64,000 nt of DNA from contig NZ_JBPOEU010000009.1 in the NCBI RefSeq assembly GCF_051251695.1, forward strand, positions 1 through 64,000. The letters are read 5' to 3'. The notes below the pieces were generated by a model that had not been told where the DNA came from, did not search any database, and saw only the letters and a list, made by a program, of their open reading frames with translations. Made by a program: the position numbers and the translations under genes. The stretch comes from Maritalea sp051251695. Lineage in GTDB: Bacteria > Pseudomonadota > Alphaproteobacteria > Rhizobiales > Devosiaceae. Positions 27,107 to 35,943 of this stretch are shown one piece after another (within the stretch, counting starts at the first letter, position 1; every line of letters begins with the position of its first letter).

Positions 27107-28456
27107 ATGCGCCTTTCCCGTTATTTTCTGCCCGTCCTAAAAGAGACCCCTAAGGAAGCCGAGATCGTATCGCACCGCCTAATGCTGCGTGCTGGTATGA
27201 TTAAGCAAGAAGCCAGTGGGCTCTATGCTTGGTTGCCATTGGGCTACAAAGTGCTGCGTAAAGTTCAAGCGATAATTGAGCAAGAACAGAACCGTGCGGG
27301 CGCAATTGAAATGTTGATGCCGACCTTGCAGCCTGCTGATTTGTGGCGCGAGAGTGGCCGGTATGACGACTATGGCAAGGAAATGCTTCGGATCGAAGAT
27401 CGCCATGGCCGTGATTTGCTTTATGGACCAACAAACGAAGAGATGATCACATCGATCTTCCGTTCAAGTGTGAAATCCTACAAGGATCTGCCGCTCAATC
27501 TTTATCATGTGCAGTGGAAATTCCGCGATGAAATCCGCCCACGTTTTGGCACTATGCGCAGCCGCGAGTTCTTGATGAAGGATGCTTATTCCTTTGAACT
27601 CGACAAGGAAAACGCTATCAAGGCCTACAATCGCATGTTTGTTGCCTACCTGCGCACATTCCGCCGCATGGGTCTAACGGCGATCCCAATGCAGGCAGAA
27701 ACCGGCCCAATTGGCGGTGATCTAAGCCATGAGTTTATCGTGTTGGCGGACACGGGCGAAAGTGGCGTGTTCTGCGATAGCGCATTGTTGGATAAAGCAA
27801 TTCCATCCATCGATGTTGACTATGATGGCGATCTTAGCGGCATAGTTGCGGATTGGACGTCAATGTATGCGGCGACAGAAGACATGATCGAAATGGACAA
27901 GTTCGAAGCTGATGTGCCACAAGATCGTCGGATCGCCGCGCGTGGTATTGAAGTTGGCCAAGTGTTCTATTTCGGCGAGAAATATTCTGAGCCATTGGGC
28001 GCGAAAGTCACCAACGCAGACGGCGAAGAAGTTGCCGTGCATATGGGGTCATATGGCATTGGCCTGACGCGTGTATTGCCCGCGATTATTGAAGCCAGCC
28101 ACGATGATGATGGCATTATCTGGCCTGTGCCAGTAGCGCCATTTGAGCTTGGGTTGATCAATTTAAAAACTGGCGACGATAAATGCGTTGAGACCTGCCA
28201 ATCGCTTTATGGTGGGTTGATGAAAGCCGGTATTGATGTGCTTTACGATGATCGTGATATGGGTGCAGGCGGCAAGTTCGCGACGGCCGATCTGATTGGT
28301 TTGCCGTTCCAAATGATTGTTGGGCCGCGTGGTCTTAAAAATGGCGAAGTTGAAATCAAAGATCGTAAAACCGGTGAGCGCAGCAACGTTTCGATTGAAG
28401 CAGCAGTTGAACACATTCGTTCGATTATCGAACCATTACGTTTGGACACAATCTAA
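27107..28456 (+). CDS. proS: Prolyl-tRNA synthetase, short alphaproteobacterial type
   Basis: Class II aminoacyl-tRNA synthetase that charges tRNA-Pro. Motif 2 region FRDEIRPRFGTMRSREFLMKDAYSF, LYGPTNEEM, and motif 3 region MGSYGIGLTRVLPAIIE are all present. At 449 residues it lacks the large editing insertion found in the E. coli enzyme, as is usual in alphaproteobacteria, where editing of Ala-tRNA-Pro depends on separate factors. lolC follows after 3 nt. Confidence 0.97.
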   Translation: MRLSRYFLPVLKETPKEAEIVSHRLMLRAGMIKQEASGLYAWLPLGYKVLRKVQAIIEQEQNRAGAIEMLMPTLQPADLWRESGRYDDYGKEMLRIEDRHGRDLLYGPTNEEMITSIFRSSVKSYKDLPLNLYHVQWKFRDEIRPRFGTMRSREFLMKDAYSFELDKENAIKAYNRMFVAYLRTFRRMGLTAIPMQAETGPIGGDLSHEFIVLADTGESGVFCDSALLDKAIPSIDVDYDGDLSGIVADWTSMYAATEDMIEMDKFEADVPQDRRIAARGIEVGQVFYFGEKYSEPLGAKVTNADGEEVAVHMGSYGIGLTRVLPAIIEASHDDDGIIWPVPVAPFELGLINLKTGDDKCVETCQSLYGGLMKAGIDVLYDDRDMGAGGKFATADLIGLPFQMIVGPRGLKNGEVEIKDRKTGERSNVSIEAAVEHIRSIIEPLRLDTI

Positions 28457-28459
28457 TCT

Positions 28460-29824
28460 ATGGCAAATAGCGGCACATCAGTGATTGAGAAAAACCGACC
28501 ATTTTCTGCGTTTGAATTCATGGTGTCCTGGCGATATCTAAGGGCGCGGCGCGAGGAGACATTTATCTCCGTCATTGCGGCGCTAACGCTCACTGGCATC
28601 GCCATTGGGGTTGCGACGTTGATTGTTGTCACATCTGTGATGAATGGTTTTCGTGCGGAATTGTTGGACAAAATCCTTGGATTGAATGGCCACTTCACTG
28701 TGTTTCCGATAGAGGAACAGTTCGAAGATTATGAAGATGTACTGCTGCGCTTAGAAAAAATTGACGGTGTTCAATCTGTTGTGGTGTTTGCTGAAGGGCA
28801 GGCACTGGCATCTGGCGTTGGCCAATCTACGGGCGTTTCAGTTCGCGGCATGAATTTACGTGATGTTGAAAAGCTACCGGACCTGAAAAAATCGGCCATT
28901 TTGGGTGGATTTGACGGGTGGGACGATAGCCGTGGCTTGGCCATCGGCATTCGGCTTGCACAAAAACTTGGCGTTTCAATCGGCGATCCGGTGACGATTA
29001 TTACACCAAACGGAATTGTGACGCCTTTTGGGACAACGCCACAAATCCGTTCTTACCCAGTCAACGTAATCTTTGAACTTGGCATGGTCGAATTTGATAG
29101 TTTTTACGTGTTTATGCCTTTGCAACAGGGGCAAAGCTATTTTCAGCTCTTTAGGGATGAGTTGAAAGACGGCGAGGGGCCGCTGCCGCTGGATGCAACG
29201 GACGAGCAGATTGATGCGGCATATGAACGGATATACCGGGCAAGCGCGATAGAGATATTTTTGGATGATCCTGACGCAACAACAGCGATGCGTGAAAAGT
29301 TGCAGTTGGCCGCGGGAAGACCGATGATCTTCACCGATTGGCAACGTCGAAACGAGACGTTCTTTTCTGCCTTGCAGGTGGAACGCGTGGTGATGTTCGT
29401 TATTCTTTCGATGATTGTTCTTGTCGCGGTATTTAATATTATTTCGTCACTGGTGATGCTGGTGAAAGAAAAGAACGCGGATATTGCTGTTTTACGCACG
29501 ATCGGGGCGACCCGTGCATCAATTATGCGCATATTCTGCATGACAGGCACAGCCATCGGTGTCGCCGGCACATTGCTTGGCTTAGTGATTGGATTAGTGA
29601 TTGCCGCCAACGCGGAAAGCCTACGCGCCTGGATATCTGACACAATTGGCGTAGCGCTATTTCCACCTGAAATTTTCTTTTTGTCAGAACTACCATCGAA
29701 AACCGATCCAGTTGAGGTTGCTTTCGTTGTCGGCCTGGCGTTGTTCCTAAGCTTTGCCGCTTCGCTATACCCCGCATGGCGTGCGGCCCAATATGACCCG
29801 GTTGAGGCACTTCGTAATGGTTGA
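28460..29824 (+). CDS. lolC: Lipoprotein-releasing ABC transporter permease LolC/LolE
   Basis: Inner-membrane permease (type VII ABC/MacB fold) that extracts outer-membrane lipoproteins and hands them to LolA. The first helix is near 40-60 (SVIAALTLTGIAIGVATLIVVTSVMNGF), followed by a large periplasmic domain and three FtsX-like helices ending LSFAASLYPAWRAAQYDPVEALR. It has 454 residues. Only one permease gene accompanies lolD, so the complex here is probably built from a single LolC/E-type subunit, as in many non-enteric bacteria. It overlaps lolD by 8 nt. Confidence 0.93.
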   Translation: MANSGTSVIEKNRPFSAFEFMVSWRYLRARREETFISVIAALTLTGIAIGVATLIVVTSVMNGFRAELLDKILGLNGHFTVFPIEEQFEDYEDVLLRLEKIDGVQSVVVFAEGQALASGVGQSTGVSVRGMNLRDVEKLPDLKKSAILGGFDGWDDSRGLAIGIRLAQKLGVSIGDPVTIITPNGIVTPFGTTPQIRSYPVNVIFELGMVEFDSFYVFMPLQQGQSYFQLFRDELKDGEGPLPLDATDEQIDAAYERIYRASAIEIFLDDPDATTAMREKLQLAAGRPMIFTDWQRRNETFFSALQVERVVMFVILSMIVLVAVFNIISSLVMLVKEKNADIAVLRTIGATRASIMRIFCMTGTAIGVAGTLLGLVIGLVIAANAESLRAWISDTIGVALFPPEIFFLSELPSKTDPVEVAFVVGLALFLSFAASLYPAWRAAQYDPVEALRNG

Positions 29825-30509
29825 TCAAAATGTCAAACTAAGCCTTGTCGATGTTCATCGTCACTATAAACAGGGCGAGGGCCAGCTTAAGATTTTGCAA
29901 GGCGCTTCTTTGGAGATCCTTAGCGGTGAGATTGTTGCTCTGGTGGCGCCATCGGGTGCTGGTAAATCCACCTTGCTACATATTTCGGGGTTATTGGAGC
30001 GTGCGGATGCCGGTAAAGTCGGCATATGCGATGTGGCGACTGATGGGCTTGGCGACCGGGAACGGACGCTCGTTCGTCGACAACATGTTGGCTATATTTA
30101 TCAATTCCATCACTTGTTGCCTGAATTCAGTGCAACAGAAAACGTGATGATGCCGCAACTCATTGCAGGCATTTCAGATGATGTTGCCCGCGCACGTGGC
30201 GACGAGTTGCTTGGCATGATGGGGCTAACAGAACGCGGAACACATAGACCCGCGCAACTGTCTGGTGGTGAACAACAGCGTGTTGCCATCGCGCGCGCGT
30301 TAGCCAATAAGCCCGGATTGATTTTGGCGGACGAGCCAACTGGAAATCTGGACCCTGAAACAAGCTCGACCGTGTTTGACTTGTTGGCAAACTCCATTCG
30401 CAATCATGATGCAGCAGGGCTAATCGCGACACACAATTACGACATTGCAAAGCGCGCTGACCGTATTTTGACGCTTAAAGACGGGCAGCTGGTGCCGTTT
30501 GAATTTTAG
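29817..30509 (+). CDS. lolD: Lipoprotein-releasing ABC transporter ATP-binding protein
   Basis: ATPase that powers lipoprotein release. Walker A APSGAGKST, signature LSGGEQQRVAIARAL and Walker B LILADEPTGNLDPE are intact. It has 230 residues from the ATG at 29817, which overlaps the lolC stop by 8 nt and starts MVDQNVKLSL; a longer frame reaching back inside lolC is not plausible. The gene ends 26 nt from the convergent DUF6434 gene. Confidence 0.95.
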   Translation: MVDQNVKLSLVDVHRHYKQGEGQLKILQGASLEILSGEIVALVAPSGAGKSTLLHISGLLERADAGKVGICDVATDGLGDRERTLVRRQHVGYIYQFHHLLPEFSATENVMMPQLIAGISDDVARARGDELLGMMGLTERGTHRPAQLSGGEQQRVAIARALANKPGLILADEPTGNLDPETSSTVFDLLANSIRNHDAAGLIATHNYDIAKRADRILTLKDGQLVPFEF

Positions 30510-30535
30510 TTTTTGGTTGGGACGGGTCCAGTGGT

Positions 30536-30778
30536 TTAGTCCTTTTGGGCTTTTGATTTTTGGCGCAGCCTTTGTATTTCAATTACCGCTTCTCCAAGCG
30601 TTTTGCCCACATTTTCTTTCATCCAAGTCATGGACGCGATTGTAAACTTGAAGTCGTTGCCCAATTGCTGGGTGAAAAACCTGCGTACATTTTGGCTGGT
30701 TTTGTAGCTGTCCGTGATGATTGTATCCGGTGTCAAATGCTCACTATGCCAGTCAAAATTTGATTTGTTGTTTGGCAT
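30536..30778 (-). CDS. DUF6434-like small protein
   Basis: An 80-residue soluble protein, the only minus-strand gene in the roughly 47-kb plus-strand block that runs from nnr to lpxB. The pattern FDWHSEHLTPDTIITDSYKTSQNVRRFF, then FKFTIASMTWMKENVGKTL and a basic tail matches the DUF6434 domain, often found alone or next to SAP domains; the function is unknown. AGGAA lies about 6 nt before the ATG. It is convergent with lolD and divergent from the small peptide gene at 30976. It is probably an accessory insertion between lolD and dnaE. Confidence 0.75.
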   Translation of the reverse strand: MPNNKSNFDWHSEHLTPDTIITDSYKTSQNVRRFFTQQLGNDFKFTIASMTWMKENVGKTLGEAVIEIQRLRQKSKAQKD

Positions 30779-30920
30779 TTTGTTCCTTCAAGGTGTCATC
30801 CATGCGGTCAGGTTGATCACGATTTATGCGATAGCATTTCACGATATATCCAAAATAAATTCAACCAGCCGCGTTGTTTACCATAAATGCTTGACCTGTG
30901 GACCAGTTGTTGAAAAGCTG

Positions 30921-30949
30921 TGGACAAGAACAAAAAGGGAATATATAAG
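30921..30949 (+). promoter_or_regulatory. Near-consensus sigma-70 promoter upstream of the 32-codon gene and dnaE
   Basis: TGGACA (30921-30926), a spacer of exactly 17 nt, then TATAAG (30944-30949): five of six matches to each consensus hexamer. The expected start near 30956 leaves a ~20-nt leader before the ATG at 30976. Confidence 0.65.
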
Positions 30950-30963
30950 AACAAACAGGAAAC
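30928..30963 (+). promoter_or_regulatory. Two LexA-like boxes, each one mismatch from GAAC-N7-GAAC
   Basis: GAAC-N7-GAAT (30928-30942) and GAAC-N7-AAAC (30949-30963) lie 21 bp apart and overlap the spacer, -10 and start site of the promoter at 30921-30949. Each is one base off the operator seen twice in front of lexA. The region is A-rich, so chance matches are possible. Confidence 0.35.
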
Positions 30964-30975
30964 ATGGAGATTGAT

Positions 30976-31074
30976 ATGACACACCTTATTAAAGACATGA
31001 TGGCCCTTTGTTCTATTACTGCATTTAGTGGCGCCGTATTGGTTTGGTTAGATATACTTTCTTCCTTATCCTAA
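30976..31074 (+). CDS. Small single-pass membrane peptide, 32 aa
   Basis: I do not recognise this as a named family. It begins MTHLIKDMM and has a single hydrophobic segment (about residues 9-28, containing ITAFSGAVLVWLDI), consistent with an inner-membrane peptide. GGAG at 30966-30969 lies 6 nt before the ATG, and a near-consensus promoter lies just upstream, which strongly supports expression. There is no terminator before dnaE (79 nt downstream), so it may head the dnaE transcript. The possible LexA-like boxes invite comparison with SOS-induced small membrane peptides such as Caulobacter SidA or E. coli TisB, but that is inference. Confidence 0.6.
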   Translation: MTHLIKDMMALCSITAFSGAVLVWLDILSSLS

Positions 31075-31152
31075 GCTTTGCCTCTGACACTTGTGTATGA
31101 GTTCAGATATCGGCTTGGCGTGGCGGCTTGGCTCTGACAAAGATAGGGAATT

Positions 31153-34100
31153 ATGACAAACGGTCCCGGCTTCATACATTTACATGCGCACTCTGCTTAT
31201 TCGCTTCTTGAAGGAGCGATTAAGCTGCCCAAACTTATCGACTTGGCTGTGGCTGACAATCAGCCAGCCTTGGGTATAGCTGATACTGGGAACCTGTTCG
31301 GCGCCCTACAATTTTCAGAGATGGCGAGCGGTAAGGGACTGCAGCCAATTGTTGGTTGTGAAATACCAGTTCAGTTCGAGCCACCCGAGGACATTCCGGG
31401 AAAAGAACGCAAGAAATTTGCCAAAGAATCAATTGTGCTTATCGCGCAGTCCAAAACGGGATTTCTGCATTTAAGTGAATTGGTATCCCAAGCTTATCTG
31501 CAGAGTGAGGATGGGTTGGCTCAACTTCATCTTGATTGGATGGATGGTGAACTGACGGAGGATTTGATCTGTTTGACGGGCGGTCTTGAGGGCGGCATTG
31601 ATCCCGCTTTTGCCCAAGGATATGACGGTGTCGCCAAAAGCCGCCTCAATTCTCTGAAAGAACGCTTTGGTGACCGCCTCTATATTGAACTTCAACGCCA
31701 CGATATTGATCGCCAGAAATTGGTTGAGCCACAACTGATCGACTACGCTTATGAAAATGGCATTCCATTGGTTGCCTCCAATGAGCCGTTCTTCGCCAAA
31801 GCGGGAGACTATGAATCTCATGATGCGTTGTTGGCTGTCGCGGAAGGTAGTGTTTTAGCGCAGACCGAACGGCGCAAACTCTCGCAAGAACATTACTTTA
31901 AGTCGCGCCAAGAAATGTGTGACGTTTTTGCCGACTTGCCCGAGGCGCTAAACTCGACGCTTGAGATTGCGCAACGTTGCAATTTTCGCCCCAGAAAACA
32001 CGCACCAATTTTACCGAATTTTGCTGCACCAAAAGATTTGTCCGCAGAAGATGCTGTAGCGGCAGAAGGCGCGGAGCTTTCACGGCAGGCCCATGAAGGG
32101 CTGGAACTTTTCCTAAAAGAAATTGGTCCGGCTGAAGGATTAAGCGAAAAAGTCTATCGGGATCGATTAGATTTTGAATTGAACGTCATTATCAACATGA
32201 AGTTCCCTGGCTATTTCTTGATTGTTGCGGATTTTATCAAATGGGCGAAGAATAATGGCATTCCCGTAGGGCCGGGGCGTGGGTCTGGTGCGGGTTCTCT
32301 CGTTGCATATTCACTGACCATCACCAACCTTGATCCTTTGCGCTATAACCTTCTTTTCGAACGGTTTTTGAACCCGGAACGGGTGTCGATGCCCGATTTC
32401 GACATCGATTTTTGCCAAGATAGGCGTGAAGAGGTGATCACCTATGTTCAAAAGAAATATGGTGCCGAGCAGGTTGCGCAAATTATTACGTTCGGTTCGT
32501 TGCAGGCGCGGGCTGTTTTGCGCGATGTGGGTCGGGTGTTGCAAATGCCTTATTTACAGGTCGACCGAATTTGTAAATTGGTGCCTTCCAATCCTGCGAA
32601 CCCCGTTACCCTAACAGAAGCCATTGATGGCGAACCCCGCCTTCAAGCGATGCGTGATGAAGATGAAACTGTTGCGGAACTGTTGACCATCGGGCGAAAG
32701 CTTGAGGGTCTTTACAGACACGCTTCGACCCACGCCGCTGGTATTGTAATCGGTGACCGGCCTTTGCAGCAATTGGTGCCGCTCTATCGCGACCCCCGTT
32801 CTGATATGCCTGTTTCCCAATATAACATGAAAGTGGTGGAAGACGCTGGGCTCGTTAAATTCGACTTTTTGGGCCTTAAAACGCTTACTGTCATCGAGTA
32901 TGCGGTGAACATTATCAATCTTGACGGTGGTCAGTTTGAGATTGAGAAAATCCCTCTCGACGATGAACTGACCTATTCGCTTTACTCCAAGGGTGAAACG
33001 GTTGGGGTGTTTCAGGTCGAGAGCCCAGGAATGCGTCGTACCTTGGTTGATATGAAACCGGATAGGTTCGAAGATGTTATTGCGCTTGTAGCGCTTTACC
33101 GACCCGGTCCGATGGACAATATTCCAAGTTTTTGTGCGCGTAAGCATGGTCGGGAAAAACCTGACTATATGCACGAGAAGCTTAAACCGATCCTTGAAGA
33201 GACCTTTGGCATTATTGTTTATCAGGAACAAGTAATGCAGTTGGCGCAGGTGCTGTCGGGTTATTCACTTGGTGAAGCGGACGTGCTGCGACGCGCGATG
33301 GGTAAGAAGATTAAGTCTGAAATGGATAAGCAAAAAGCATTGTTCGTTGATGGCGCGGTGAAGCAGGGCGTTGAGAAAACGCAAGCCGCTAACATTTTCG
33401 AACTTGTCGCTAAGTTCGCCAATTATGGGTTTAACAAATCTCACGCTGCTGCCTATGCATTGGTCTCGTATCAAACCGGTTATCTGAAAGCTCATCATCC
33501 AAAAGCATTCCTGGCTGCTTCGATGACGTTGGATATGGGGAATACTGAAAAACTTAATGATTTCAAACGAGAAGCGAATAGACTTAATATTGAGGTTCAA
33601 CCACCTTGCGTGAATTCGTCCGAGGTTCATTTCTCAGTTCATGGTGAAGCCATTCACTATAGTCTATGTGCGGTGAAGGGCGTTGGGCGCAACGTCGCCC
33701 AGCATATTGTCGCTATTCGTGGCGATCAACCTTTTGCCGATTTGGCGGATTTTGCGTCTCGTGTTGACCCTAAAATTGTCAATCGGCGTGCTTTGGAAAC
33801 GCTCACATGTGCTGGTGCATTCGATCAAATGGGTATCCGTCGTGAGGAAGTAATGTCCGTCGTCGATGTGATGGTGAGTTCTTCACAACGCGCAACCAAC
33901 AATCGTCGTGAAGGTGTTGTTGATATGTTTGCGGCCGACAAGCCCGAACCCATTATTCCAGCAAAAGGCATTAAGTCTTGGGCACTGTCTGAGCGGTTGG
34001 CCAAAGAGTTTTCCGCGATTGGTTTTTATTTATCGGCGCACCCGTTGGATGATCATAAATCCCTTTATAATGAGGGTTATGTGCAGAGTTGGATATCGTT

Positions 34101-34623
34101 TGAGAAAGCGGCTCGAAACGGCGCGCGCGCAGGGCGGCTGGCAGGCACAATTGCAACCAGAAACGACAGAAAAACCCGCAAGGGCTCGTCGATGTCCATT
34201 CTTACATTGTCTGATCCGTCCGGGACATTTGAATGTTTGGTGTTCTCGGAGCAATTGGATCGATTTGACCAGTTACTATCTCAAGGGCAATCTGTGGTGC
34301 TTGAGGTCGAAGCAGATTCTCAGCCTGACGGGGTGCGGTTAATACTGATCAATTTGCATTCCATTGAAAAAGCAGTTGCTCGAATGGCAAACAAGTTGAC
34401 GCTTTATCTGGAGAATACCAAAGGCTTGTCATCATTGCAAAATCAGCTCATTCGCGGCGGTGAGGGGCAAGTTAGCGTTGTAGTGATGGGTGAGGATCGG
34501 GCAAAAGAATATGAAATTGAATTGCCTGGAAACTATAGATTATCTCATGAACTTGCCAGTTCGCTAAAGGTTGTACCGGGCGTTGAAGATGCCAAGGTAA
34601 GCGTGCAAAAGGCCAATGGTTAG
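31153..34623 (+). CDS. dnaE: DNA polymerase III subunit alpha
   Basis: Replicative polymerase of the DnaE1 type, 1156 residues. Order: PHP domain (FIHLHAHSAYSLLEGAIK), C-family polymerase core with GPGRGSGAGSLVAYSL and the catalytic acidic motif PDFDIDFCQDRR, fingers region with YGFNKSHAAAYALVSYQTGYLKAHHP, helix-hairpin-helix and OB-fold (LAGTIATRNDRKTRKGSSMSILTLSD) near the C-terminus. AGGGAA precedes the ATG. DnaE2/ImuC is shorter and lacks the C-terminal part, so this is the housekeeping enzyme. It ends about 200 nt before rpsB. Confidence 0.98.
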   Translation: MTNGPGFIHLHAHSAYSLLEGAIKLPKLIDLAVADNQPALGIADTGNLFGALQFSEMASGKGLQPIVGCEIPVQFEPPEDIPGKERKKFAKESIVLIAQSKTGFLHLSELVSQAYLQSEDGLAQLHLDWMDGELTEDLICLTGGLEGGIDPAFAQGYDGVAKSRLNSLKERFGDRLYIELQRHDIDRQKLVEPQLIDYAYENGIPLVASNEPFFAKAGDYESHDALLAVAEGSVLAQTERRKLSQEHYFKSRQEMCDVFADLPEALNSTLEIAQRCNFRPRKHAPILPNFAAPKDLSAEDAVAAEGAELSRQAHEGLELFLKEIGPAEGLSEKVYRDRLDFELNVIINMKFPGYFLIVADFIKWAKNNGIPVGPGRGSGAGSLVAYSLTITNLDPLRYNLLFERFLNPERVSMPDFDIDFCQDRREEVITYVQKKYGAEQVAQIITFGSLQARAVLRDVGRVLQMPYLQVDRICKLVPSNPANPVTLTEAIDGEPRLQAMRDEDETVAELLTIGRKLEGLYRHASTHAAGIVIGDRPLQQLVPLYRDPRSDMPVSQYNMKVVEDAGLVKFDFLGLKTLTVIEYAVNIINLDGGQFEIEKIPLDDELTYSLYSKGETVGVFQVESPGMRRTLVDMKPDRFEDVIALVALYRPGPMDNIPSFCARKHGREKPDYMHEKLKPILEETFGIIVYQEQVMQLAQVLSGYSLGEADVLRRAMGKKIKSEMDKQKALFVDGAVKQGVEKTQAANIFELVAKFANYGFNKSHAAAYALVSYQTGYLKAHHPKAFLAASMTLDMGNTEKLNDFKREANRLNIEVQPPCVNSSEVHFSVHGEAIHYSLCAVKGVGRNVAQHIVAIRGDQPFADLADFASRVDPKIVNRRALETLTCAGAFDQMGIRREEVMSVVDVMVSSSQRATNNRREGVVDMFAADKPEPIIPAKGIKSWALSERLAKEFSAIGFYLSAHPLDDHKSLYNEGYVQSWISFEKAARNGARAGRLAGTIATRNDRKTRKGSSMSILTLSDPSGTFECLVFSEQLDRFDQLLSQGQSVVLEVEADSQPDGVRLILINLHSIEKAVARMANKLTLYLENTKGLSSLQNQLIRGGEGQVSVVVMGEDRAKEYEIELPGNYRLSHELASSLKVVPGVEDAKVSVQKANG

Positions 34624-34819
34624 GGGCTTTTTTCCTATTGGTTGTCATTAGTGCTGTTTAGCACCCATTTGTTGTTGCCATTTCCATGTTTCTGGGTTAA
34701 GTCCGCGCTGTAAATTCACACGCAAGGTTGGGTTATCCACATTGGACGCCTACCGGTGATGCTTTTAAAGTATTGCAATGCCTTGCGGAGGACATAACCG
34801 GTTTAAAGGAGAAGGCCCC

Positions 34820-35875
34820 ATGGCACTTCCAGATTTTTCTATGCGTCAACTGCTAGAAGCAGGCGTACATTTCGGACACCAAAAACACCGTTGGAACCCA
34901 AAGATGGAAAAGTTCATCTTCGGTGTTCGTAACGATATTCACATTATCGATTTGGCTCAAACTGTTCCTAACTTGCACCGTGCGTTGCAGTTGGTTTCCG
35001 ATACAGTGGCTGAAGGCGGTCGTGTATTGTTCGTGGGTACAAAGCGTCAAGCTGCACCAGTTGTTGCACAAGCTGCACAACAATGCGCTCAGTACTATGT
35101 TAATTCACGTTGGTTGGGCGGTATGCTCACCAACTGGCAGACAATTTCTAAATCAATCGCACGTTTGCGTCAGTTGGAAGAGCAAAAAGACATTGCTGGC
35201 CTAACTAAAAAAGAGCGTTTGCAACGTTCACGCGAGCAAGAGCGTCTTGAGCGTGATCTTGGTGGTATTAAAGACATGGGCAATGTGCCTAATCTTTTGT
35301 TCGTTATCGACACAAACAAAGAAGCAATTGCGCTGCATGAAGCACGTCGTCTTGGCATTCCAGTGATCGCGATCTCAGATACAAACTGTGATCCTGAAGC
35401 TGTTGATCTTCCAATCCCAGGCAATGATGATGCTGCACGCGCAATCGAATTGTACTGTTCGTTGATTTCACGCGCTGCCTTGGACGGCATTTCTCGTTCG
35501 TCTTCTCAGTTTGGTGAAGATCTTGGCGCTGCTGTTGATATTCAAGAAGAGCCAGTTTTGGCTGCTGAAACTGCACCAGCTGCAGTTGGAGAAGCTGTTG
35601 CTGCTCCTGTTGAAGAAGCTGCGGCTCCTGCTGCGACTGAAGGCGCTTTGTTTGAAAAGCCTGCTGGTGAAGCTGATGATTTGAAAAAAATCTCAGGTGT
35701 CGGTCCAGTGCTTGAAGGCAAGTTGAACGAACTTGGCATTTACACCTACGCGCAAGTAGCTGCGTTTACACCAGAAGACATTGTAAATGTTGATGATCGC
35801 TTGAGCTTTAAAGGCCGTATCGAGCGTGATGGTTGGTTGGGTCAAGCTGCTGAGCTTGCCAAATCAGCGTCATAA
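34820..35875 (+). CDS. rpsB: 30S ribosomal protein S2 with extra C-terminal helix-hairpin-helix-like domain
   Basis: Ribosomal small-subunit protein. Residues 1 to about 240 are a normal S2 (VHFGHQKHRWNPKM; FVGTKRQA; SRWLGGMLTNWQTI; PVIAISDTNCDP). It then continues with an Ala/Glu/Pro-rich linker (about 245-275) and a domain at 277-349 with DDLKKISGVGPVLEGKLN and VDDRLSFKGRIERD, giving 351 residues against about 255 in most rhizobia. The domain is about 72% identical (52 of 72 positions by eye) to the tail of NuoE in this window. AAAGGAG at 34805-34811 fixes the ATG at 34820. Its role on the ribosome is unknown. Confidence 0.96.
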   Translation: MALPDFSMRQLLEAGVHFGHQKHRWNPKMEKFIFGVRNDIHIIDLAQTVPNLHRALQLVSDTVAEGGRVLFVGTKRQAAPVVAQAAQQCAQYYVNSRWLGGMLTNWQTISKSIARLRQLEEQKDIAGLTKKERLQRSREQERLERDLGGIKDMGNVPNLLFVIDTNKEAIALHEARRLGIPVIAISDTNCDPEAVDLPIPGNDDAARAIELYCSLISRAALDGISRSSSQFGEDLGAAVDIQEEPVLAAETAPAAVGEAVAAPVEEAAAPAATEGALFEKPAGEADDLKKISGVGPVLEGKLNELGIYTYAQVAAFTPEDIVNVDDRLSFKGRIERDGWLGQAAELAKSAS

Positions 35876-35909
35876 AAATCGCGTAACAGCCTAGACTAGA
35901 TGAAATGAT

Positions 35910-35929
35910 TTGCTGGCCTTGTCCGGCAA
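35910..35929 (+). other. Hairpin abutting the tsf ribosome-binding site
   Basis: TTGCTGG (35910-35916) pairs with CCGGCAA (35923-35929) with one G-U pair, ending 1 nt before the AAGGAG of tsf. It could tune tsf translation or the rpsB/tsf ratio. Confidence 0.35.
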
Positions 35930-35943
35930 GAAGGAGTGATAAA

